Shown: positions 25,246 through 35,103 of the stretch, in pieces | Layout of the letters: each line of letters begins with the position of its first letter | Numbering within the stretch: the stretch's first letter is position 1 | Assembly (NCBI GenBank): GCA_001792895.1 | Contig: MARA01000005.1 | Span: forward strand, 930,001 to 994,000 | Direction: 5' to 3' | DNA from: Lentinus brumalis | Lineage: Eukaryota; Basidiomycota; Agaricomycetes; Polyporales; Polyporaceae | DNA length: 64,000 nt | Program-made: the position numbers and the translations under genes | The notes under the pieces: generated by a model | Databases searched by the model: none | What the model was told of the DNA's origin: nothing | Seen by the model: only the letters and a program-made list of their open reading frames with translations

Positions 25246-28050
25246 CTATGGCCGCCATGCAGGAACACGCTCCGCAGCAGCAGCAGCCCGCTCCTGCGCC
25301 CGCCGGTTCCACACATTGTCCATAACACTCGCCGCACCGCCTCCCGTCTGCAGCTTCTCAGCCAGACTGCTCCTCCGGCGCAGGTCTCCGTCCCCTCCAG
25401 CAGTAGACGAGCGCGCCTCGATGCCGATCGTGCTACAGCACGGAGGTGAGTCGGTCAGCCCAAGCACACCGTACAGCCGTAGAGAAGACAGAGAAGAGCA
25501 CACCGCACACGCACCTCTGCGAGCGCCGCAACAACGGCCCCTGCCCCTGCAGACCCTGGAAGTACGGCGCGTTCTGCCTGCGCATCTCGTCCGCCTTCGT
25601 CGTCCCCGCTCCGAACCCAAAGCTCCGCCTCCCGCGCTTGCTCTTGCTCTTGCTCTTGCTCTTGCTCTTATGGCGGCTGTCATCCAACGCTTCCGGGTCC
25701 TCCTCCAGTCCGTCGACGCGCTCGGCCCGCCAGTTGACCGATGCTTCAGAGAGCATCTGCGGCGGGCCGGTCGACGTCCGCACCCGACTCGCTCCGTCGC
25801 GGCCGTAGCTGTTCAGGCTGCTCGTCGACCTCTGCGTGCGGATTCCCGCGCTTTTGGTGCTCCCGTTCGAGGTAGATCGCTCTAGGTTGCCGTGTCCGTT
25901 GCGCCGTGCCGCAGACTGGGCGGCGCCGTAATCACCCTGTTGAGGGTCAGCCTCCCGGCGCACCCAAGACTGCCTGCGCGAACTGTCGTCGGATGGATGC
26001 AGGGTCGTGGAGCTGTTCCAGCCACCTGTACCAAGGCCATACTGCTTCCGACTACCCCGTAGGATTGAGTGTTCATCGCCCTTGCCGAAGCCAGCCGCGC
26101 TGCCCGCAGGATTCACCTGTCCGTCCCCGACTGCAGTCTCTTCAGGCTCCAGAGCACAGTCGAGCCCAGTATCCGGACCCGCAGGCAGCCAGCTCGATGG
26201 CAAAGGGCGCAACGCCTTCACAGCCTCGACCTCGACCCCGAGCTCATCTTCAGTGGCGTCCTGGTCATGGTCGGCCTCATGCTTCCGCCCGCCCTTGCGC
26301 AGCCACGGAATCTTCCCAAGGAGTGACTTCGTTATCGATGGAGCCTGTCCAGGTGCAGACGCAGCAGACTCCTTCCTCGGGGACAACGCCCACGTCGACG
26401 CGCGCTTCCTCCAGGAGCCGTCGAGATCGCCGCCCGGGGTGAGAGAGCGGGCGGCGTCGTCGACGACTGGGAGTAGCAGCGGCTCGATCGGCAGCAGCCC
26501 TGCAGCAGGGGTGAAGCACCTCGTTGGCGTGCGTGGGTAGAGGACGACGTCGTCTAGAGCGGCCGTCTGAGAGTGAGAGTCGGCCAGCAGATGACGGGCG
26601 TCGGAAGTGGGTGCGGCGCCGGAGCCAGAGCCAGAGGTAGTTGAGTGACCAGAAACAGACGGCGGCGAGAACGCGATGGTAGACAAGGTCGAGCTGATCT
26701 CTAGGCTATCACGAGAGCGCGATGGGTGACCTGAGGACGTTGCCGACACAACAACGCTCGCCAGCGCGAAGACCGCATTCGTCTTGTCCCTCTCGAGTTC
26801 CTCGATGACAGCCTCCGCGCGTTCCAAAGCGCACAGCGTTTGCGAGTGCCGGTTGTGCAGATCGTCTACTTTGAACGCGAGCTGATACGCGCGGGTGCGG
26901 AATAGATCACGGTCGCGGGTGACCTCATGCAGTTCCTCATCTTCAGGCGCGGCTTCCGCAAGCGACGAGCACGGCACAGATGGCTCAGGTACGGAGACGT
27001 TTGTGTTGACAGGGGAGTCGTGTTGCTCTCGAGCAGCCAGTGCGAGGTCCAGACCATGTGACGTCGACGCGGACACGACGAGGTGGTGGATAGATGTTCC
27101 CGATGCAAGCGCTGCCTTCCCGTCGCATTCCAAAGTCTCCGCGCTCGCCTGAACAAGATGTGGCGTGCCCAGAACGGGATCCAAGCCAGGACGAGAGAGC
27201 TGAGACGTCGCGAGCATGTAGAACAGTCCGAGAAGCTCGCGCCGCTTCCGCGACGCTGCGTCACCAGTCGTGTCATCGACGTCATCCGAGGCGTTTGGGG
27301 AGGCATCAAGGGTGCCTGCGGAGGTAGAGTTGCACACGCGACGACGGGCGGAAGCGCGCTCGTAGCAGGAGCAGATCAGCAGCGCCAGGCGGACGGCGTC
27401 GGACTCGTCCAAGACAGCAGCTTTGCCCGTGGACCCCGCCGGCTCCGTGGGGTTGCCTCCAGACGCATGAGGGCGAGGCGGAGGGGAGGGCGACGGCATC
27501 GGCGCACGACGCGAGATGGAGCCGTATAATTTCCCGATAGCGTCCAGAAACACTGCACAAAGACGGGTCACCTGCACATCGGCAGCGACGCATATAGTCG
27601 ACCGTAAGAGAGGGTACTGGAAGAGCTGTGAATGGCGTGACGTACCAACGTGACCCCCAGCTGCACCAGTGCATGAAGAACCAGTACGCAAAATACCGCA
27701 GGTGTCGCGATGTCCTGACGGGGTCAGCGACCAACAACGCGATAGAAAAGGCGAGCACGTACAGGGAGCAACCATAGTAATGACTTGCGCAGGAGGACCG
27801 AGATCGAGGCCGATAAAATCGTCCTCATGAACGCTCCTGACTGAAACCGCGTAGAGTTGCGGAAGAGGACATCGAGGAAGTCGTGTGCGAATATGATGGT
27901 CCAGCCCAGAGTGTAGAGGGAGGCGATGGACATGACGATGGAGCCAGGCGAGGCAAGCAGGCGAGCGTGGGCTGCGTATTGTATTGCAAGGTGAGATAGT
28001 GGCAGTAACGGGTCAAGATGAGAAGGACGACAGCTGCAACGAAGTTACAA
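25246..28050 (-). CDS. Membrane protein with long low-complexity tail, unrecognised
   Basis: Exons on the minus strand: roughly 28050-27763 (start uncertain), 27714-27646, 27571-25515 and 25432-25246, all with matching phases. The N-terminal part has two or three hydrophobic segments (SIASLYTLGWTIIFAHDFL, ATPAVFCVLVLHALVQLGVT). Next come Pro-rich and Ser-rich stretches, a helical segment near DRDLFRTRAYQLAFKVDDL that may form a coiled coil, and a tail rich in Ser/Gly/Arg. A pure KSKSKSKSKSK run is encoded by a ctcttg microsatellite at 25633-25672. The C-terminus ends AERVPAWRP. I do not recognise the family. The first exon may start near 28175, but the frame there is not settled. A fungal-specific membrane or nuclear-envelope protein is conceivable but unproven. 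Confidence 0.6.
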
Positions 28051-28338
28051 CCTGCATGTTCGCTTCCCCGACGGCGTGATGGAATACCCGTGCCTTCACA
28101 TGCGCTCTCGAACATCATGCCGCCCACACATCGGATGCAAAAAGTTGCAGCAAAAGCATTGACTATTGGCCGCATAGGGCGTGTATGGAGAGTATATGGG
28201 TGCTACGGTATCGAGACATCACTGACCATATTGATACAGGGGTTCAAACATGAGCCTAGAGTACATTCAAGACCTGTGGAACCAAGGCGACTGCATGACG
28301 AGACGATGAGCAGCTTTGTATGGTACGACAGTAAGGAT

Positions 28339-28919
28339 CTAACTCACACTCGTGTTCGTATGAGCCGGAGCAGGAGAATTGGGAGTCTGAGGCTGCGGCA
28401 CGACAAACCCGCCAGGCTTCGGAGCCTCCTGACCAGGAACAGTGGGGTGTCCGTATCCACTGTTCGCCTCGCCATCGTAAGGAACCGGCTTGCCAGGGTA
28501 GGGCGGAGGCGGAACAAAGTCGCCCTGCGGAGGGGGCCGGGCGGGGCCTGGTAGCCTCCCCACGCTTGTTGGTTGGACATGGGATATGAAGCGTACAAAA
28601 CCTGGTTCTGGTTCTGAGGGGGATTGTGGTTGTTCGAGCCAATAAGGTTCCCCCCAGCGTAGCTTGGAAGTACGGTCAGACCGCGTCTGCGCCGGCGGAA
28701 CATGAGGGCAAAGCAGATGAGGAAGAGGACGGCAATAGAGATGGCTGTGATGGAACGTCAGAATCATGCGAATGCCCGGCGAGCGCAGCACGCACCGACA
28801 ACGATCCCAGCTATCACCCTTCCCGGTGTGTTGCGATTTCCATCGTAATAGGGGTCGTAATACTGTGCGCTCGCGAACGCAGCGAGCGACAAAACGACGA
28901 CAGCCCGCCTGTTGAGCAT
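28339..28919 (-). CDS. Rcr-like single-pass membrane protein with PPxY motif
   Basis: Start MLNRRAVVVLSLAAFASAQ is a signal peptide. Exon 1 ends at ...AGIVV and joins after a gtgcgt...cacag intron to AISIAVLFLICFALMFRRRRR, a single membrane helix followed by Arg. The cytoplasmic tail is Pro/Gly/Asn-rich and contains PPPPYP, a PPxY motif that would bind the WW domains of a Nedd4/Rsp5 ubiquitin ligase. This signal-TM-Arg-PPxY layout matches yeast Rcr1/Rcr2-type proteins of vacuolar sorting and cell-wall regulation. The tail changes frame at a G5 run on the plus strand (28532-28536): upstream the frame reads GGYQAPPGP, downstream it reads QGDFVPPPPYPG one base off. Either a one-base indel, an assembly error or a weak intron (gttttg donor, phase 0) explains this. 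A further 3' exon near 28270 is possible. Confidence 0.6.
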
Positions 28920-29338
28920 CGTCGAAGGTAAATTCGGTGAAGTTAGCGTCGTGAGTGTCATGTACGGGGGTCGTAAGAGCAGAGCGAGGAGGAAACAGGA
29001 GGAGGACGAGGCATGCTGACTTAAGTACTTAAGTATGGACAGCCCGAGGCGGATGCGGCACGGGAGCTGGCCCACACCGCGGCCGCGCGCGGCGCGAGGC
29101 TGTGACGCGGGTCACAAACCATGACGTCACCTGCTGCCTCCCGGCGCCTGCTGCGTATGGCGGTTTGGCTTCGTACCTTGGCCAGCGTTGGCTCCAGGCT
29201 TGGGGCCGATGGCGTATCACCAGGGGCCTGCCAACTTCGACGGCCCCATGCTCGCAAGCTCATAAGGAACGCGTCCATGTCTAGGAGACATCCATCCTCG
29301 TCGTTCTCCCCCTCCGAGTCATACCCACAGCCTGCAGC

Positions 29339-29907
29339 ATGTCCGTCCTCGCCATCGCCGCCGTTGCGCTCTCCCTCGCCAGCTCTGTCGCTGCGCAGAG
29401 GAGAACCAGCCGCACCAGGAGGATCGCCGGCGGAGCCATCGCAGGAATAGCCATAGGTGCGTTTCGTCTCCACAGTTCTCGCCGAGAAACCGTCAGACTG
29501 AGACGACGAACACAGGCGCTATAGTCCTCGGACTCCTGTTCCTCCTCTGCTGCTGCATGATGCTCCGCCGCCGCCGTGCTCGTACCACGGGCCAACCTGC
29601 ACCAGGCATCTTCGGCGCCGGGGGTGGAGGACGGTTCGGTGGACTCGGTGGTTCGGGCAAGAACATCAACGGACTTGGCGCACAAGAGTCCGGCTACGCC
29701 AACGGTACCGCTCCTCAGAGCTATGGTGGACAAGCTCAGGGCGGGTGGAACAATAATGCACCGCCGTCATACCAGCCACCCTCCGGAGCCCCGCCCAGTG
29801 CGCCGCAGCCCGGCGGCTTCATGGCAGTAAGTGGTCGCTGCGCACATCTCAGACACGTTAGCTCATATACCTCACAGCCTCCTCAGGCGCACACGAAGCC
29901 ATACTAG
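29339..29907 (+). CDS. Rcr-like single-pass membrane protein with PPxY motif (intact)
   Basis: Exons 29339-29456, 29516-29826 and 29878-29907. The signal peptide SVLAIAAVALSLASSVAAQ is followed by a short lumenal part and the membrane segment AIVLGLLFLLCCCMML, then RRRRAR. The tail is Gly/Asn/Pro-rich and carries NAPPSYQPP, a PPxY motif for WW-domain ubiquitin ligases, and ends HTKPY. Layout and intron position (inside the membrane helix, phase 1) match the neighbouring minus-strand gene, so the two are paralogues from a head-to-head duplication. They share a 420-bp intergenic region that may be a bidirectional promoter. The role proposed from the yeast Rcr family is helping ubiquitin-dependent sorting of membrane proteins; this is inference. 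Confidence 0.7.
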
Positions 29908-30268
29908 CATGTCATGACTCATGAGCACACACGACCTCTTTACCCGATTATTCATACGCGCACACACTTCATGTACCTCAGCGGACACGGTCTTACGGAC
30001 GCTTCCGTGTGTATTCGGACTCGATCAATGTATACCTGTATCGCACCTGTAACCTGACCATGTAATATTACTCTGGACCTCGGCGAATATGATGATACAC
30101 GTCAGCAAAAGCGCAGACAGTCCCGATATGCTTGAAAGATTCTCCAAACGAACAATCAAGTCCGAGTAAGGTAGCTGTACACACAACAGGAGAGTCACGA
30201 CAACACGAATTGGAACATACTACATACTTCTAACCATACACAGACGGCTTTTCTGCTCTCTCCAGTCA
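29908..30268. other. Intergenic, nothing recognised
   Basis: This is the 3' side of both the Rcr-like gene (plus) and the BTB paralogue (minus). No gene or repeat is seen. Confidence 0.5.
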
Positions 30269-31430
30269 TCACACACACATACTCCAGCCGCCGATCTCGT
30301 CGTCGACGCCTGCGATCGCCGGAAGGTCGTTGCAGACGACTGCACGCATCTCAGCAAGCTCATCCCGCACCTCCTCGACGCAAGTAGAGCATGCGCCCGT
30401 GCAGTCCGCAAAGTCCTCGCGCGACTCGTAGTCCTCTCCGTCTTCTCGGTCGTCGGTGTACCCCGTGAGCGTGTTGTAACTTGTCAAGCGGGTCTCCGTC
30501 GCGCCAGGCCTCCTTCCCGTCCTCCGTCGTGTACGCGAGGTCCAAGATCACGTCGTAGCCATCGAAGGCCCACGTGTACGAACAATACTGGGACCACTTG
30601 AACTTCTTCCGGGATTCCTCGATCATCCGAGCACCGTGTTCCTTGAGGCGCTGCTTTCCGCGAGCGATAAGCTCGATGCTCTTGCGCGAGAGCCGCTCGG
30701 GAGTGCCGTCCGCCCGCGTCGTGCCGTGGCGGACGACGGCGGGGTCGAGCTGGCAGCACCGGTAGACGGCGGCGGGGATCATCTCGACCTGTCCGGTCGC
30801 CTGGAAGAGATTGAGCGCCTCGATGGCGTAACGGGACTCGAGGCTGCCGCGTTCATCCCACTCAGCCATTGTCTCCCCTAGGCAGACATTGGGCGGGCCT
30901 ATTGAAGATGAGAGGACGGCCCTACAACACTCAGCCAAGCTGGTGGGGAAGAGCGACTCGAGCTGGGCGAGCGCGTAGTCCATGAGTTTGCCCATGTCGT
31001 ACTTGGTGCCTATACGCACCCAGGCGGCGAGGACGGAGAAGGGCTCCGAGCCTGCGCATGCGGAGGGACTGCGAGGAGACGTATCACAGGGTGAGGAGGC
31101 TGTATGCTTCGAAGTATATGCGATCACTCACTCGATGCGCCGGAGACCCGGGATCTGCGTGATATATACGACCAGCGGGAGTTCGTGGTGGTGGGTGGGG
31201 AAAATGAGAGGATGAAGGAAGCTGAGAGGCGTCCGCGGGGACAATGAGGTGACGCGGATGGCGGGGCCGTCGATGGTTTCCGCAGACGCGTCCACTTGGG
31301 CAGCGTGGGCGGGGCAGTGGAGCGCCACAACGCCTTGAGAAACTTGGAACAGGGTGCCTGCGATGATCATGGCGTTCCCGTCGGGAAACGAGACCTCCGT
31401 GTCCCTTCGCAGTCCTGCCGTTGGGTTCAT
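30269..31430 (-). pseudogene. BTB/POZ paralogue with a one-base frameshift
   Basis: Exon 1 runs from 31430 (TEVSFPDGNAMIIAGTLFQV) and splices at GA|gtgagt to an exon starting near 31070 (PFSVLAAWVRIGTKYDMG). It is clearly paralogous to the intact BTB gene at 41544-42604; both share EALNLFQ-TGQ-EM, YRCCQLDP, GTTRADGTPERLS and ARMIEESR. At about 30485-30487 the minus strand reads CTTGACAAGT where the intact paralogue reads CTTGACAGT, an extra A. Upstream of it the frame ends out of register. Downstream the expected C-terminus resumes one frame away (DYESREDFADCTGACSTC, ending at 30269). The result is a frameshifted C-terminus unless the A is a sequencing error. Confidence 0.7.
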
Positions 31431-31826
31431 GGTCGAGGGCGGGTTAACGTTGTTGGCTGGGATGTGTCAAGGAGGGACCGCAGTGCGAATGAAGTTGGGG
31501 ATGGTCGTTCCGGTTCCAAGTAGTTGTTTATATGCGGTTTTAGATATGAGGGACAAAGGGGAATGGTCGCGTCACGTCGAAAGATGTGCTACAAAGGCAA
31601 CGGTCGGAGAGGCTCCAGTTATCGAGGAAAGCCATTCGCTGCCATACTTCTCAAAGCCCTGAGAGCGTGCACTATATGGCCGTCAAGTGTAGACTCGAGA
31701 TTGACGAGTACGAGCAAAGCAGAACAAGATGTCTGAGGAAGCCTTAGTAGACGAACTCGACTCAAAGGAGTAAGTGAGACGCCCGCACTGACTCGAATGA
31801 TGATTCTAATCTAATCTTGGACCTCT
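31431..31826. other. Intergenic, nothing recognised
   Basis: This is the promoter side of the minus-strand BTB paralogue and the 3' side of DUF6533 gene 2. No domain-bearing frame or repeat is visible. Confidence 0.45.
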
Positions 31827-33686
31827 TCAACGCCTGGTCTCAGTCTGAACTTCAGAATCACTACCAAAGAGAGACGATGTACTAAGCCGCGACGCGGTTG
31901 AGGACGACGACGCAGCGGCCTGGGGTGATTCCATTGGAACGCCATCTTCGGTCTCCTCCCCGCCCTCTGAGCGCGAGCGAACTTGCAGCTCATGACTTTC
32001 ATCATTCTCAGAATACGCCAAAAGAGATGGGTTGACAAAGCCCCCCAGGGACGAGATGAAACTGGGCATGCTGTGTGGGGGATCCCGCGATGGATTGTCC
32101 AAGTCGAGCTCGACGACCATCTTGTTCGCTTCCTGCAGTTCGAGGAGGAAGCGCGAGATGAGGATTGCTGTCAGTCTACAAACGGAACGCGTGTGAGCGG
32201 ATGTTGCAGCTTGTTACGAATATTTATGGTGATCTGTGCAACATACGGGGCGGTGAATTGGGTAACGAGACTCTGACCGTCGTCGCCATGATCGCTCGTG
32301 ACCTATGGAAGTGTCATGATGAGAACTTTGAGACGAGTGATCATAGGAGCCGCGAGATAGGTCAATCCTTACCGCCAATACCGAAAGGACGAGGTGGAGG
32401 ACATTTAGAACGAACAGAATGCTAAGTAATGCCCGTGTTCAGCTTAGTGAGTCCTTCAGGTTTCCGTGATCGTTGCTGAAGAACATACACGAAGTATATG
32501 GTTCCTGTGCGCGCATTCAGACATCAGCGAGCCACGAAAGCCTTGAGCATCTTGCTGAGAAGACGTACCACCACTAAATAGAACTTCTGATAGCGAGAGC
32601 CGCTTGGACCGTCGGGTGTTTGTCAAGGCGGCCCAGCCTCTCAGTTTTGTCCAGGTGATGTAAATGAGTAGGACGTCGGCAGCAATGAGCGGTACGCGAG
32701 AGATGATCACAACTGCGCAGTCCTGTGGATGAGCATGTGCCATCCATTGGTATAATTGCTAGTATGCCTACGCCTTGTACACAGTCAGTATCAATGTCGT
32801 TGATAAGATTGAACGAGCCAAACTTAGGGATGAGTGCGGCAGGGATATTGTCTGTCCGGAGGCATCCAAAGGGCGGGAAGTTCTCTCCTGAGAGTTGGTA
32901 GCCGTATGGAACCTGCATCATAGACCAAGTATCGATACCCTGGTCGGCCCACATGACTGAAGGAACATCAGTCAACTCACCAGATTAGCACCTACTGGTA
33001 CTAAAGACACAGCAAGGACGAGTAGTCCAAGGAATGTACTCCTGCTCAATACGTACGCACGGAGGGCGGAGAAGGCTGATTGCAAGTGTCAGGGACCATG
33101 GCATAAGTATAGCTGAAACATCATGGCTACCTGCTCCTGGTACGAGTTGAAGTGCCGGCATTGCCTGCATGGCTGTGACATACAAGGTACACCTGTGGAC
33201 GTCAACAATCTTTCTGCGGCAATTTGACCTAGTTCGAAGTTCACACGAACCTCTGATCCCCGGTCAGATTCGCGGCGATGGCTCAGACTGAGGCTGCTTA
33301 CCTTATCCGAAGGGAAACGTATAGATGGGACCAACGACCCCGAGACATAGTATACTAAGTTGATCCACTTGTTTGCGAAGAACAAGAGCCTTGACGCTCC
33401 ACCGGTGCGCTTGGTGGTCCAGAAACACGCCGCTTCTCGATCAAATGTGACGAGGGTGTCGTAGATGAAGAGAACTACGGCGAAGGAAAGCGTCAGGTTG
33501 ACATGGACATGCTTGCAATGATGTGACCGTACCGCCAGCTGCGGTATTGCAGTAGTTTTCTCTGTAGCTGATCGGCGATGTGAGCAATCGTGGTCCGTGA
33601 CGACAGGGATCGGGCTGTGCGACTCGGACGTACATGTCGTTGAAGAGGGCGACTGTTGCGGCAGCGGCATCTGCGTCGGAAGACAT
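31827..33686 (-). CDS. DUF6533-family multi-spanning membrane protein 2
   Basis: Minus-strand paralogue of the gene at 20924-22655. It starts MSSDADAAAATVALF at 33686. The DUF6533 signature is FIYDTLVTFDREAACFW then RLLFFANKWINL. Further matches are PYGYQLSGENFPPFGCLRTDN, SRVPLIAADVLLIYITWT and the tail MPSFISSLGGFVNP. Exon order and intron phases follow the paralogue, including a 2-nt exon at 33251-33252. A TATA-like box lies at 33778-33784, about 92 nt upstream of the start. Several internal exon borders between 31.9 and 33.1 kb were not resolved. Function is unknown. The tail diverges after FVNP, being richer in Ser/Thr and acidic residues. Confidence 0.75.
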
Positions 33687-33777
33687 TCTGGAGTGGAAGG
33701 AGGAGGTACCCTCGCACGTCACCTAGGGCAGAGGAATATCGCAAGCAGAGCACAAGCAGGCAGTATATCGAGTCCGA

Positions 33778-33784
33778 CTATATA
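33778..33784 (-). promoter_or_regulatory. TATA-like box of DUF6533 gene 2
   Basis: The minus strand reads TATATAG about 92 nt upstream of the ATG at 33686, matching the TATA spacing of the paralogous gene. Confidence 0.45.
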
Positions 33785-33796
33785 AGACGCCAACCA

Positions 33797-34508
33797 TCAT
33801 GTTCTGACGCGACTTTGCTGCCAGTGTGGGGAATAGAAGAACGGTTCTGCGAAATGCATGCGAACCTTGAGCGGGATGTCGGTGCGGAACACTACAGGGT
33901 CCAGCCAATCAAACAGCGTGACGCGCGGGGGTGAGCGGCCCGGAAGCATGCGAACGAGACGTAGGGCGTGCGCGGAGTCCTCCTGGAGAGGGCACGGTAG
34001 GTCGGGACGTGCTACCTTGCACCCACGGGAACGCCCGCTGCTGGTTCCGTTCACGGGAGCAGCCTTCTATCATCCATGACAACCAGTAGTGTTGATCGCG
34101 CTCATCGACCGAAGGGAAGGCCGTTCCCGGCCTCAATCTGCGCGTCAAGGACCGGTTGCGGAAGACAGAGTCATGAAGAATGTACATACCGCCTGCCATG
34201 AACATCTTCCTATCGCGCAGAAGCTTGTGCTCCTCCACGTCAATGTGGGTGACCCGCGCCCGCTAGAAGACGTCTCGCTAGAGCTGCTGACCCAATGGTA
34301 CACGAAAGTAGTCAGAATCGTAAGATGTAACAGAGCCCCCAGTTCATGAAGTTGCAAGCATAGGTACCTTGGGCTTGCTTGCCACTGCGACACAAGCGTG
34401 CGTTTTGCGAGCTACCGTTGTCTCCCCGAGCCAAACGATTGACGGGTCTAATGAGCCGGAGCAGGACCAACTGACAGCGAGCTACCGCCACGAAGCAGAA
34501 GAAAACCA
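33797..34508 (-). CDS. Hypothetical protein, unrecognised
   Basis: Coding-like exons on the minus strand. One follows a cttctag acceptor (RARVTHIDVEEHKLLRDRKM, then DERDQHYWLSWMIEGC and QRAFPWVQ). It joins through a short gtagca...ctccag intron near 34016 to a frame reading RVTLFDWLDPVVFRTDIPLK and HFAEPFFYSPHW, ending at 33797. An upstream piece at 34319-34508 is uncertain. The segments are soluble, rich in aromatic and charged residues, and read like one conserved protein, but I do not recognise the family. The start codon was not determined. Confidence 0.4.
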
Positions 34509-35103
34509 AACTTTCATGCCTTCAGTGTCACAAACCAGAAGTTCGGTGACGGATTCCATCCAAGGAGCAAGTGTGTCAGCGCGACTACAACGTTGAATAG
34601 CGTCGCCAAGAGCCTTACATTTATCTTCTACAGCCGATTCTCTGCGATGAGCACGAGCCAGGAGGACATGGTCGCGGAAGGCAAGAGGTACTTAGACTCC
34701 GAGTCGGGCGCTCCATGCTCGCGCGTTGACCCCGGCTCAGTTTGAGTATCGCAGTTGCGACCAATGCTGCGTCGCTCATCCTTGCGTGATCAACTGGGAG
34801 TGAATTGCAAGGAAGAACTACAAGTACAGTGTAGATACATATGCAGGGAACAGCAGGCACATAGGTGGATATATGATATCGTGAGTTCGTACTCTTGTCC
34901 ATGTAAATTCGAGTCGTGATGCAAAGTAAGGGTTAGTAGGTATGCATTTAGGTCCATCGTTCGCATGATGGGTCCATGAGAGGATAGTCCGTCGCGGCGT
35001 CGTCACCCGTCACCTCTACTCTTTTCCCAGACTGCTTATACGAACCAGGCACACCGTCAGCGTCGGAAACACATCACACAGCGATACCCATGAAACACTC
35101 ACC
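34509..35103. other. Intergenic, nothing recognised
   Basis: No frame with a known domain, no repeat and no RNA gene were seen between the hypothetical gene and the phosphatase 3' end. Confidence 0.45.
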
